From: JARFQH01 sp963825595
Lineage (GTDB): Bacteria; Desulfobacterota; Desulfobacteria; Desulfobacterales; SG8-13
DNA: 64,000 bases
NCBI GenBank assembly: GCA_963825595.1
Contig: CAWGUE010000001.1
Span: 62,001-126,000, forward strand
Direction of reading: 5' to 3'
Part shown: positions 44,293 to 53,500 of the stretch, piece after piece
How the letters are laid out: each line of letters starts with the position of its first letter
Numbering within the stretch: the stretch's first letter is position 1
The notes under the pieces: generated by a model
Seen by the model: only the letters and a program-made list of their open reading frames with translations
Database searches by the model: none
Told to the model about the DNA's origin: nothing
Program-made: the position numbers and the translations under genes

Positions 44293-46611
44293 ATGGGCAA
44301 TACCCGAAATATAATTATTAACTTTTTAGCGCGTAAATTTCCTATCGGCGATGAAATCAGCGCGGATTTCGATTACAAGAACAAACTGATCATGCTGTAT
44401 ATCATCTCTGTGGTTGCTGTCGCCACCCTGGTGCCTTTGGGAATTCTGGCCCATTTTCAGCACAACACGACGCTCGGCCTCTTCGATCACCTTGTTGCGC
44501 TAATATTGGTAATCAACCTATTTTACATCGTTAAAACAGGAAAGCTCCAAATACCGATCATCATCGGTATTTCGATCTCCGGGGCACTGTTTGTTTATCT
44601 GTTCATGACCGGCGGCGTCAACAATACCGGCCACCTCTGGTATTACACGTTTCCCCTTTTTGCGGCCTTTCTGCTGGGCTTCAAGGGCGGGGCGATTGCC
44701 ACCGGCATATTATTCGCCATTGCGATCGCTTTTATCGTAATCAGCCCCCAGAATCCCCAATTATTCACAACTTACGATAAAGAGTTCGTTATTCGATTTT
44801 TTCCTTCATTCCTGGTCGTCTTCGCCTATGCCTATACTTTCGAGAAATTACGAGAGGGTGCCAACAGCAAATTGATATCGAAGAATACCGAGCTCGAGCA
44901 GGTGGTCGCATCTCTCAAAGAAAAAGAAAATGCCCTGGCGAAGGCCCACGAGACCCTCGAGGGCAAGGTGCAGAATCGCACTGAAGAACTATCCAGAATC
45001 AACGCCGAACTTCAATCATCCCACAAACGGTTTACGACCGTTCTCGACAGTATCTCGGCCAATATTTATGTCGCCAATATGGATACCGATCAAATTTTGT
45101 TCATGAACAAGCACATGCAGGACGAATTCGGCGGAAACTTTGTCGGACAAAAGTGTTTTATAGCACTCAAGAATCTTGATAAACGCTGCAGTTATTGCCC
45201 GAATCCAATCCTCGTCGATGCGGATGGAACACCCACAACAGGCTTCATCTGGGAAAATTTCAATGAGATAACCCAGAGATGGTATCTAAACAACGATCGC
45301 GCCATCAATTGGGTGGACGACCGGATGGCGCGTTTGCAAGTTTCCATTGATGTGACAGAGAGAAAAAAAGCGGAACAGGCGGTGCGAGAAGTCAATGAAG
45401 AGCTCGAGAAACGGGTTGCCGAGAGGACAATCGAACTGGAAAGAAAGAACGCGCTGTTGTCCACCGAAGTAGAGGAGCACGAAAAAACCGAACGAGAATT
45501 GCGCCAGAGCCAGGAGAGATTTCGCCAGGCGGTCGAAAATTCACCCAATCCTGTTTTTACTGTTGATGAGGAAGGACGGATCAGATCCTGGAACAAATCC
45601 TGTGAGATCGCTTTCAGATATCCGCAGGATGTCATAAGCAGGCCCTTCACTTTCTTATTTGGGGATGGCGAAAACCAGGCGCTGGCTGATAGCCTGCTCG
45701 GCGCTGTCTTTCAGGGTAAGAAACTCGCAGATGTCGAGCTCTGCTACAAATGTGAGGATGGCGAGCGGCGCTTCATGGTCTCCCGCGTATACCCGGTGTT
45801 CGATCAACATGGTGGTGTCGATCACTGCGTATTTGCCAACACGGATATCACCGAGCGCAAACATGCGGAGATTGAAATCAGGGAAGCCATGGAAAAGGCC
45901 GAGGCTGCCAATCGCGCCAAGAGCGATTTTCTGGCCAATATGAGCCATGAGCTTCGCACCCCGTTGAATCACATCATCGGGTTTACCGAATTGATTGTCG
46001 ATAATCGTTTTGGAGAATTAAATGCGAAACAGGAGAAATACCTGACCAATGTAATGCAGAGCGGTCAGCACCTGTTGTCTCTCGTAAATGATATCCTCGA
46101 TATTTCAAAGGTTGAATCCGGAAAACTCGAGATGCAACCAGCGCCTGCCGATTTAAAACACATTATGCAAAACAGCTTGATCATGGTCAAAGAGAAAGCC
46201 CTCAAACACGGCATCCGGTTATCTCTGGATACCGACGGCATTCCAAAGTCAATCATGGCCGATGAACGCAAACTGAAGCAAATTCTCTATAATCTACTGG
46301 CCAATGCCGTCAAATTCACACCGGATGGTGGAAGCGTGAATTGCATCGCTATCCATTCGGGATCGAACGGAAATATCGAAGTTTCGGTGACCGACACCGG
46401 TATCGGTATCTCTGCGGCTGACCTGAAGCGCATATTCGATCCTTTCGAGCAGGTCGAAGGATCGATCAGCCGCCGCTTTCAAGGCACCGGCCTGGGTTTG
46501 TCTTTGACCAAAAAGCTGGTCGAACTGCACGGCGGTAGAATTTGGGCTGAAAGCGACGGTGTGGGAAAAGGCGCCGCCTTTCGGTTTACGATCCCTTTAC
46601 TGGTAAATTAG
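44293..46611 (+). CDS. six-helix membrane PAS histidine kinase
   Basis: The product is 772 residues. An N-terminal membrane module of about six helices (~33-195) has no large periplasmic loop. It is followed by a coiled coil (~205-250), a PAS domain (~255-365) with an unusual Cys cluster (QKCFIALKNLDKRCSYCPNP), a second coiled coil, a second PAS (~405-520), the acceptor domain MSHELRTPLNHIIGF (~545) and an ATPase domain (NLLANAVKF, DTGIGI, GTGLGLSLTKKL). The Cys pattern may bind a metal or respond to redox state (inference). The kinase half closely resembles that of the pseudogene kinase upstream. The NtrC-type regulator 400 bases downstream is its probable partner. Confidence 0.85.
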   Translation: MGNTRNIIINFLARKFPIGDEISADFDYKNKLIMLYIISVVAVATLVPLGILAHFQHNTTLGLFDHLVALILVINLFYIVKTGKLQIPIIIGISISGALFVYLFMTGGVNNTGHLWYYTFPLFAAFLLGFKGGAIATGILFAIAIAFIVISPQNPQLFTTYDKEFVIRFFPSFLVVFAYAYTFEKLREGANSKLISKNTELEQVVASLKEKENALAKAHETLEGKVQNRTEELSRINAELQSSHKRFTTVLDSISANIYVANMDTDQILFMNKHMQDEFGGNFVGQKCFIALKNLDKRCSYCPNPILVDADGTPTTGFIWENFNEITQRWYLNNDRAINWVDDRMARLQVSIDVTERKKAEQAVREVNEELEKRVAERTIELERKNALLSTEVEEHEKTERELRQSQERFRQAVENSPNPVFTVDEEGRIRSWNKSCEIAFRYPQDVISRPFTFLFGDGENQALADSLLGAVFQGKKLADVELCYKCEDGERRFMVSRVYPVFDQHGGVDHCVFANTDITERKHAEIEIREAMEKAEAANRAKSDFLANMSHELRTPLNHIIGFTELIVDNRFGELNAKQEKYLTNVMQSGQHLLSLVNDILDISKVESGKLEMQPAPADLKHIMQNSLIMVKEKALKHGIRLSLDTDGIPKSIMADERKLKQILYNLLANAVKFTPDGGSVNCIAIHSGSNGNIEVSVTDTGIGISAADLKRIFDPFEQVEGSISRRFQGTGLGLSLTKKLVELHGGRIWAESDGVGKGAAFRFTIPLLVN

Positions 46612-46837
46612 TGAGAATGTCAGAATTTTATTCCAAATGGTGCTTTATAAAATCCCCCTGTCCCCCTTTGTCAAAGGGGGAACTGGTAAGGCTTGAAGTG
46701 GTTTGTACACAGCTCTTGCGGCCAGAAAAGGCGCCTTGTTTAAGCGTTCCCCCCTTTTTTTGAAAGGGGGGCCAGGGGGGATTTCCAGCTGTCGCACACA
46801 CCCTCCAATCGCAACATGTTTATGACAACAGCTGTAG
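46612..46837 (-). repeat. repeat family A, copy 2
   Basis: This is the full-length homologue of 11034-11375 without the nested insert. Two hairpins form from CCCCC-TTTG-AAAGGGGG and CCCCCC-TTT-GGGGGG runs. It begins directly after the kinase stop (GAATGTCAGAATTTTATTCC). The rest of the gap to 47019 is AT-rich and should contain the promoter of the next gene. Confidence 0.8.
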
Positions 46838-47019
46838 TGCCCACAATATCGTATGATTTTTTTCATGTATCTGCTTAAGATAATATATAAAATACCGATA
46901 ATTGCCTTATGGGTCGGTGTTATGCGCACATGCTCATATATTATCTGTTACACTGTAAGGGAACAAATTTACCCTTGTCGTCATTTTCAGAACGTTAATA
47001 GCAATAGGCAGCTTTAATT

Positions 47020-48453
47020 ATGGCCAAAATATTGATAATCGACGACGATGAGATGATGTGCGAACGTTTTTGCATTCTCATCGACAGCCTCGGTCACGCG
47101 GCCGAGTGCGCGCACACACTCGAGCTGGGTCTCAAAAAAGCCGTCGCAGACAATTTCGACATCGTTCTGCTCGATGTCTACCTGCCCGACGGGTATGGCA
47201 TCGATGCCGTAGCCAAGGTCAGAGAAATGCCTTCCAGGCCCGAGGTGATCATCGTTACGGCCAACGGGGATCCGGATGCGGCCGAGATCGCCATCAAAAG
47301 CGGCGCCTGGGATTACATCGAAAAATCGCCCAGAGAAAAGGCCATGCTGCTGCCTCTCAAACGGGCCCTGGCCTACCGTGAGGAAAAAACATCAAACAAA
47401 GTGCCCGTCGTCTTGAAGTACGACGGAATTGTGGGTAAAAGCCGGGCCATGGGAGACTGTCTGAACCTTCTGGCCCTGGCTGCGACCTGCGACATCAATG
47501 TTCTCGTCACCGGAGAAACCGGTACCGGCAAGGAACTCATGGCCCGGGCCATACACCTCAACAGCCAACGCGCTGAAAGCAATTTTGTCATTGTCGACTG
47601 CACGGTTCTTCCTGAAAAACTGATCGAAAGCGTCCTTTTCGGGCATGAAAAAGGCGCATTCACCGGCGCGGACAAGGCGCAATCCGGTCTGATCGAGCAG
47701 GCCAACGGCGGCACCCTATTTCTCGATGAAATCGGAGAACTGCCCCTGGCGACCCAGAAAGCCTTTTTGCGGGTTCTGCAGGAACGCCGTTTTCGAAGAA
47801 TCGGTGCCAAAGCAGAAACAAAGAGCCATTTCAGGCTCGTGGCAGCGACCAACCGTGATCTCGAAAAAATGGTTGAAGACGGGCTGTTCCGCAGGGACCT
47901 GCTCTACCGGCTGCGGTCTATGACTATTGAGATACCGCCGTTGAGAGAGCGCTGCCAAGACATCGGAGAATTAGCCCGCTACCACGTGGTCCGGTTGTGC
48001 GACCGATACGCCCTGGACACCAAAGGATTTGCGCCTGAATTTTTCCAGGCTCTGGAGGCCTATTCCTGGCCCGGTAACATCCGTGAGCTGGTCAACGCCG
48101 TTGACAGCGCGCTCGCAGTCAGCGGCAATGAGCCCAAACTCTACCCCACTCATTTGCCGACCAACATCCGCGTTCATATGGCGCGTAATGCGGTGGACAA
48201 GGGAAATGGCCGCAAGAGCCTTGTCAAGGAATTCAAACCCCTCAACGGCAGCATCCCCAAATTCAAGGAATTCCGTCAGTCTTTCGAAAAGAGATACCTG
48301 GAGGATCTCATCCTGCAGAGCCGCAACGATGTCAAAAAAGCCTGCCAGGCCTCCGGCATTTCCCGCTCCCGCCTCTACGAACTTCTCGCCAAGCACGATC
48401 TTTCGATTTCTTCCCCGCAGCCGCGGACACACGCAGACGCGATAGATCAATAA
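47020..48453 (+). CDS. NtrC-family sigma54-dependent response regulator
   Basis: The product is 477 residues. A receiver domain (residues 1-120; DDDE pocket, Asp52 in VLLDVYLPDG) is followed by an AAA+ domain (~135-365) with Walker A GETGTGKE (165-172), the sigma54-contact loop GAFTGA (212-217) and LFLDEIGE, then a Fis-type helix-turn-helix near the C-terminus (VKKACQASGISRSRLYELL). It should activate a sigma54 promoter by binding upstream palindromes. The consensus sigma54 promoter at 49981 with tandem palindromes at 49847-49880 is the nearest candidate. Its partner kinase is probably the gene at 44293. Confidence 0.9.
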   Translation: MAKILIIDDDEMMCERFCILIDSLGHAAECAHTLELGLKKAVADNFDIVLLDVYLPDGYGIDAVAKVREMPSRPEVIIVTANGDPDAAEIAIKSGAWDYIEKSPREKAMLLPLKRALAYREEKTSNKVPVVLKYDGIVGKSRAMGDCLNLLALAATCDINVLVTGETGTGKELMARAIHLNSQRAESNFVIVDCTVLPEKLIESVLFGHEKGAFTGADKAQSGLIEQANGGTLFLDEIGELPLATQKAFLRVLQERRFRRIGAKAETKSHFRLVAATNRDLEKMVEDGLFRRDLLYRLRSMTIEIPPLRERCQDIGELARYHVVRLCDRYALDTKGFAPEFFQALEAYSWPGNIRELVNAVDSALAVSGNEPKLYPTHLPTNIRVHMARNAVDKGNGRKSLVKEFKPLNGSIPKFKEFRQSFEKRYLEDLILQSRNDVKKACQASGISRSRLYELLAKHDLSISSPQPRTHADAIDQ

Positions 48454-48473
48454 ATTCGCCTATAGGGCGAATT
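48453..48473 (+). terminator. hairpin after the NtrC-type regulator gene
   Basis: AATTCGCC-TATAG-GGCGAATT forms a perfect 8-bp stem starting at the last base of the stop codon. No T-run follows. It may end transcription or protect the 3' end. Confidence 0.5.
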
Positions 48474-48637
48474 ATGAGTAAAGTCCCTAAAAGGAGGTAT
48501 AATAACACCATTCTTTAGGTTCTCTGACAGGATCAACAAGATTATAGCTGTTGTTATAAAGAGGTTTGGTTTCGTTTGGAACTGTGTGGAAATGTTTGAC
48601 CTTGGCGGGCACAATTGGGGCAAAGTTTGGAGCTTGT

Positions 48638-48937
48638 TTACTCTAATCTTTCATTCAAAGCTGAATTGAAATCTCTTCTGCCGTGAATGATGGTAAGGAT
48701 TTCGATGTCTCCGACTGAGATTTCATAAACAAGCCGGTATGAATAAACGAGCAACTCACGGATGTTTTGATCACTTATTTCGAGAACAACACGGCCGGAT
48801 TCCAGAAAATCATTTAACGTTTCAGTTTTTGCAACGATATCTTGGATAACCTTTCGTGCATAATATTTTGAATCTTTGGCAATGAAATCATGAATCTGCT
48901 TTAAATCATTTTTTGCTGGAACAGACCATTTTTCCAT
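48638..48937 (-). CDS. parE: ParE/RelE-family toxin
   Basis: The product is 99 residues with the compact RelE/ParE fold. It opens MEKWSVPAKNDLKQIHDFIAKDS, then IVAKTETLNDFLESGRVV, IRELLVYSYRLVYEI and the terminal VGDIEILTIIHGRRDF. This pattern fits ParE-type toxins, which poison gyrase; RelE-type ribonuclease activity is an alternative. Its start lies 37 bases inside the end of the antitoxin gene, the usual coupled arrangement. Confidence 0.88.
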   Translation of the reverse strand: MEKWSVPAKNDLKQIHDFIAKDSKYYARKVIQDIVAKTETLNDFLESGRVVLEISDQNIRELLVYSYRLVYEISVGDIEILTIIHGRRDFNSALNERLE

Positions 48938-49110
48938 GATTTTATTTCTTCCTTGAGCTCTTCAACAGATACAGCCTCGCCCCTCTGTATGGCTTCCCGG
49001 CCCTTTCGCACTTTATCGATCACGTACAGCCTGTACATAATGTCATCGATTTCTGCCGTATCAGGCATTTTTGATATAACGTTAAGCGCTTCTTGTTTTA
49101 AACTTTCCAT
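48901..49110 (-). CDS. antitoxin partner of the ParE-like toxin
   Basis: The product is 69 residues, opening MESLKQEALNVISKMPDTAEIDD. YRLYVIDKVRKGREAI, then VSVEELKEEI, follows. This helical pattern is common in antitoxins of plasmid-stabilisation type modules. A good ribosome binding site (AGGAG) precedes the ATG. It overlaps the toxin gene and comes first, as is typical. Confidence 0.8.
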   Translation of the reverse strand: MESLKQEALNVISKMPDTAEIDDIMYRLYVIDKVRKGREAIQRGEAVSVEELKEEIKSWKNGLFQQKMI

Positions 49111-49290
49111 GTGTACGATCTCCTGCGGTTATCACCTGAATCTTGCATGAAAATTAAAAGGTATGTTTGAAACATAATAAAAACGGTATTTCATGCGGTT
49201 GTAAGAATCGTATAAAATACCAAGTAGGTAAAAATAATGAAAGTCATTTTATCTTTCCAATTTTCACCCTTCGGGCGCGCCTGAGGCTTC

Positions 49291-49359
49291 CATCTGCCGC
49301 GTTATTAAGGACTTGCAATAGTTCACACTATGGCTACGCCCTTAAATGCCTTGCAGATG
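49291..49359. repeat. three-level nested stem-loop element
   Basis: CATCTGC (49291) pairs with GCAGATG (49353). Inside it TTAAGG pairs with CCTTAA, and inside that ATAGT pairs with ACTAT around a TCAC loop (49318-49331). All three stems are perfect. The layout is that of a dispersed non-autonomous element or a folded RNA; no second copy was seen in this window. Confidence 0.5.
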
Positions 49360-49500
49360 AAACCCTCCGACTCTTGCAAAACCCAGGTATCATTTTCGTA
49401 ACTGAATCAAACATAATATACTTTTTATGCCTTAATTCTGTCCGAAGCAACAAAAAATGCAGGTGGCGATTTAAGCATGACCATCACCTGCGTCTGTTTT

Positions 49501-49550
49501 TGGTATGCCCGGCAAGATTCAAACCTGCGGCCTACGGATCTGAAATCCTT
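49501..49550 (-). other. tRNA-like 3' half (pseudo-tRNA fragment)
   Basis: On the minus strand the bases form an anticodon arm with loop TTTCAGA (anticodon TCA; one stem mismatch), a five-base variable loop AGGCC, a T arm GCAGG-TTTGAAT-CTTGC, the 3' acceptor strand CGGGCAT, A and CCA. The 5' half (acceptor strand and D arm) is absent. It may be the scar of an element that integrated at a tRNA 3' end, or a degenerate tRNA. Confidence 0.4.
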
Positions 49551-49846
49551 CGGTTTTTGCAAATTGGGGTAAGTATTGACTTCGGGATGGAATGGTGAAA
49601 ACTCAGGTCCGCTTCAGAGGGATAGCACCTTTTGGCCTCTCAACAGGAGAGACCAAAATTTCCTGTAGATCCTGTAAAACCTGCCTGCCCTGAAGTCTCT
49701 TGGTCAGCACCCGTCGGTTACTTCAAATGTGGAGAATATTTTCGCCTCATCAGAAGCAATTATTTTATCTTCTTTTCTTTTATCCTGCACCTGCGGCTGC
49801 GGGATTATTATATAAAATCACACCGTGATTTTATCTGTGTTTTTAT

Positions 49847-49880
49847 GTCCGGTTTCCCGGACGCGTCCGCTTTTCCGGAC
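49847..49880. promoter_or_regulatory. two tandem palindromes, candidate activator sites
   Basis: GTCCGG-N4-CCGGAC (49847-49862) is perfect. GTCCGC-N4-CCGGAC (49865-49880) has one mismatch. The two are 18 bp apart start to start, about 1.7 helical turns. They lie roughly 100-135 bp ahead of the sigma54 promoter at 49981, the usual place for NtrC-type activator binding. Confidence 0.5.
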
Positions 49881-49980
49881 AATTTTACCCTCCCAAAAGG
49901 AGTCATTTCTTCAATGCCGAACCGCCTCTTTTCAACTTAACTACCTATAAAAATTCAACATAATAAACTTATACCTCACT

Positions 49981-49996
49981 TGGCACTCTTTTTGCC
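49981..49996 (+). promoter_or_regulatory. sigma54 (-24/-12) promoter
   Basis: TGGCACTCTTTTTGCC matches TGGCAC-N5-TTGCW at all but the last position, with exact spacing. Transcription would begin near 50007, about 50 bases before the next ATG at 50056. An NtrC-type activator gene lies 1.5 kb upstream. Confidence 0.75.
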
Positions 49997-50055
49997 CTTA
50001 TAAGGAAGGATTTTTAACAATCTTTCTCAAGGGAGCATGAAGGGAGAAGCCCCAA

Positions 50056-50460
50056 ATGAGTGTTCTATTCTACTCCTCGAAAAAGGCCGCCGCCGTCGAA
50101 GATCTTCAGGAATTCGTCTGTTCACTCTCGACGGAGGAGGAATCGGAAATCTGCGGGTCTTGTGAAGAGCTGGTCCGACGGTTCCAACAGCCTGGCCATA
50201 GTCCCGATATCGCTATTCTCTGCGCTTCCGACACCGAAGAGTTGAACGCCTTCATCTCGCAGGGCGACCTCTTCGCCAACACCCGGCTGGTTCTCATTCT
50301 GCCCGACCGGCGTCTCGTTACGGTGGGCAAAGCACTCTCCATGAATCCGCGCTTTATAAACTACGTCGATGGGTGTGTCGAGGATACCAAAGCCGTGCTG
50401 GGCAAAATGCTCGACCAAAATTCAATGAAGCACCCCGGGACCCAAACGGCGTGCGGTTAG
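50056..50460 (+). CDS. small receiver-like protein (134 aa)
   Basis: The product is 134 residues with the alternating strand/helix pattern of a response-regulator receiver (SVLFYSS, DIAILCAS, TRLVLILPD, PRFINYVDG). The usual acidic N-terminal pair and the conserved Lys are not evident, so phosphorylation is doubtful; a pseudo-receiver is more likely. The start follows GGGAGAAG. It is the first gene after the sigma54 promoter and precedes the giant secreted-protein gene by 118 bases, so the two are probably transcribed together. Confidence 0.6.
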   Translation: MSVLFYSSKKAAAVEDLQEFVCSLSTEEESEICGSCEELVRRFQQPGHSPDIAILCASDTEELNAFISQGDLFANTRLVLILPDRRLVTVGKALSMNPRFINYVDGCVEDTKAVLGKMLDQNSMKHPGTQTACG

Positions 50461-50578
50461 GCGCACGGAAAGCAGTGCTGCCGATAGTCGGGCGATTCTC
50501 AAAAAATCATTCTATTGATTCGCTCGGCGCGGAAAATAAGTGAAGGCATAAAGATACCAAAGAAAAGAATGCACTTTA

Positions 50579-53500
50579 GTGGAAGTAAATAAACATAAAA
50601 ATTTTACTTTAAACCGATCGAATGATAAACGGCGAGGAAAGGCGATCAGCGCCTATTCTTCCAGTCGCAGTCTATTTGTATTCGTTCGACTTCTTCTCCT
50701 GATCACTGTCGCTCTTTTAATTATTCCTTTGCAGGCTCAAGCCGCCTGGTATGATGCGAGCTGGTCGAACCGGCAGAAAATCACGATTCTGCCGACCCTT
50801 GCCGACACCGATCTGACCAATTTCCCCTATCTGGTAAAAATAACCGACCCTGCCAATCCAATTTTTTCCATTCCGCAGACCGACGGCGACGACATCCTGT
50901 TTACGGCCGCCGACGAAACAACAAAACTCAATCACGAAATCGAGTTGTACAATCCGGCAACCAACGAATTGTACATCTGGGTGCAGGTTCCCGCCATCTC
51001 AGGAGCCGTCAACACCGACATCTACATGTACTACGGCAACGGCTCCACGACCAACCAACAGAGTGTGGCGGCCACCTGGGACAATGACTTCGTCATGGTC
51101 CAGCACCTGCAGGAGACGTCGGGTACTCACTTCGATTCGACCTCCCAGAATAACGACGGCACTCCTCAGAATGGTGTGGTGCAGACGGCCACCGGCAAGA
51201 TCGACGGTGCCGACGCGTTCGACATGGTCGACGACTATGTCGCCGTTCCCGATAGCACGAATCTGCGGGTGGTGGCGATGACACTCGAGGCCTGGGTCAA
51301 AATCCCGGCTCCTTTGCCCTCGAGCGGTTTCCACGGCATTATCAACCATGGCGACAGCGCCAACGCCAACTGGTACCAACTGTCTTACGATGGCGCCAAC
51401 AATCAGTTCCATTACCGCTGGAGCATCGGCAGCGTCCGCCGAACCAACTTTGCTGCCACCGTCTCGGCGGACACTTGGTATTATGTTGTCGGCGTTCTAG
51501 ATGCAGGAACCACCACGGCGTATACGTATTTAAATGGGGGGCTGGACACGACCGTTCCCGGCGCCAGCCTGCCGACCGCTACGGCGTCCCCGTTGGATAT
51601 CGGAAGAAGTTTGTCCACGGAACTGTTCAAAGGCACCATCGACGAGGTGCGCATCTCCAAAGTCGCCCGAACCCCCGAATGGATCGCGGCTTCATTCCGC
51701 AACCAGAACACCCCCGACACCTACCAGAACCTGGAACCGCAGCAGGACCCGCCCTCCTTGTGGATAGGGGGGAGGGTCTTCGAGGACAAGAACTACGGCG
51801 GCGGTGCGGGTCGTTCACTGGCCGCTTCCTCCGGGGTGGGTCGTCCTGGCGCACGGGTCGAGCTCTACGACGCCTCGGGCGCCTTCGTCGACTCCAGCAC
51901 GACAAACGCCCAGGGGGATTACACCTTAGGGATTTCATCTTCAGGAAACTACACCGTCCGCGTGGTCAACGCCACGGTGCGATCCTCCCGAACCGGGTCC
52001 GACGGCACCGAGCTGAGCGTTCAGACTTTCAGAACGGACGCCTCCTCCGGCGCCGCCGCGCCGGTCACCGACAAGGTCGGCGGCGAGCAGCCACAGCAGG
52101 TCGATGCCCCCACCAACAGCGGCTCCCAGACGCTGGCGGCCCTGCAGGCCCTGACCGGGCAGTACACCCAGTCGATCGCCCCCGTGTCGATTGCGGCCGC
52201 AAACATCACCGGTGTGGACTTCGGCTTCAATTTCGACACCATCGTCAACACGAACAACGCCGGTCAGGGGTCGTTGCGCCAGTTCATCCGCAATGCCAAC
52301 CTGCTCACCGACGATGCGACCCTGAGCCAGGCCGGAAGGACCCCCGGACGGGAAACCTCCATCTTCATGATCCCCACCACCGACTCGGGATATTCGGCCG
52401 CTCCCCTCGCTTACACGATCCGGCCGACCGCAGTCCTGGACGATGTAACCGACCCGGTGATCCTCGACGGCACCACCCAGCCCGGCTTTGCCGGCAGCCC
52501 CATCATCGAGATCGACGGGGCGTCGGTGGCGGCAGGCGACCAGAACGGCCTCACGCTACAGGCCGGAGGCTCGGTGGTCCGCGGGTTCGTCATCAACCGG
52601 TTCCTGAGCGACGGGATCGAGATCGAGATCGGCGGGACGAACGTTGTGGAGGGGAACTATTTCGGAACGGACGTGGCCGGCACGGCTGCTCGCCCGAACG
52701 GCTACGGGATCTCGGTGAAGTCGAACAACAACGTGATCGGCGGGACGACCGCCTCCCAGCGGAACGTGATCTCCGGAAACACCGGCTGGGGCGTCAGTCT
52801 CTACACCACCGCAGCGAACAACGCGGTCCGGGGGAACTACATCGGCCTCAGAGCCACCGGGGCGACCGGCCTCGGCAATTCGGGCAACGGGATCGAGATC
52901 TACGGCACAGCCTCCAGCAACAACACCATCGAGAACAACGTCATCGCCGGTAATGCCCAGGACGGCGTCGCCATCCTCGACGGCGCCAATATAAGGAACG
53001 CCATCCTGGGGAACGCGATCTACGGGAACGGGCAGCTGGGGATCGACCTGCGCAACGACGGCGTGACAAACAACAACGGGTCGATCAACACCGGGCGCCC
53101 GAACTACGAGATGGATTTCCCGGTCTTCACCAACGTGATCCTCGACGGCTTGAACCTTTCCGTTTCCGGGTACATCGGCAGCACGCCGAACGACGCGGAC
53201 TTTGCGAACGCGCGGGTGGAAATCTTCCTCTCCGACAACGACCCGAGCGGGAACGGGGAGGGGCAGGCCTACCTGGGATACCTGACCGCGGACGCCAGCG
53301 GCAATTTCAGCGGTTCCCTCACGGTGAGCGGTTTGGCGGTGGGGAACAGCATCACCGGGACCGCGACCGACGAGATCGGGAACACCTCGGAGTTCGGGGC
53401 GAACGTTGTCGTTCAAGCCCACCCGTGCCCGGGGTGGACGGTGTCCACCACGGCCGACACGGGGGTTCCCGGGACGCTGCGGGAATGCGTCAAGGAGGCG

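Larger units (their letters stand above)
49111..50055. other. 945-bp gene-free region with structured and regulatory elements
   Basis: No coding frame here is convincing. The region contains a nested stem-loop (49291-49359), a tRNA-like 3' fragment (49501-49550), a perfect 10-bp inverted repeat ATAAAATCAC-ACC-GTGATTTTAT (49812-49834), two tandem palindromes (49847-49880) and a sigma54 promoter (49981-49996). The strand change on both sides makes it the upstream region of both the toxin module and the giant-protein genes. Confidence 0.6.

Noticed and set aside
49167..49598. 143-codon plus-strand frame in the gene-free region
   Set aside because: It runs through the stem-loop element and the tRNA-like fragment, has no ribosome binding site and no domain character.
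51475..52953. 492-codon frame overlapping the giant gene
   Set aside because: It is an arginine-rich shadow of the GC-rich main frame, which encodes clear beta-helix and SdrD/B modules.
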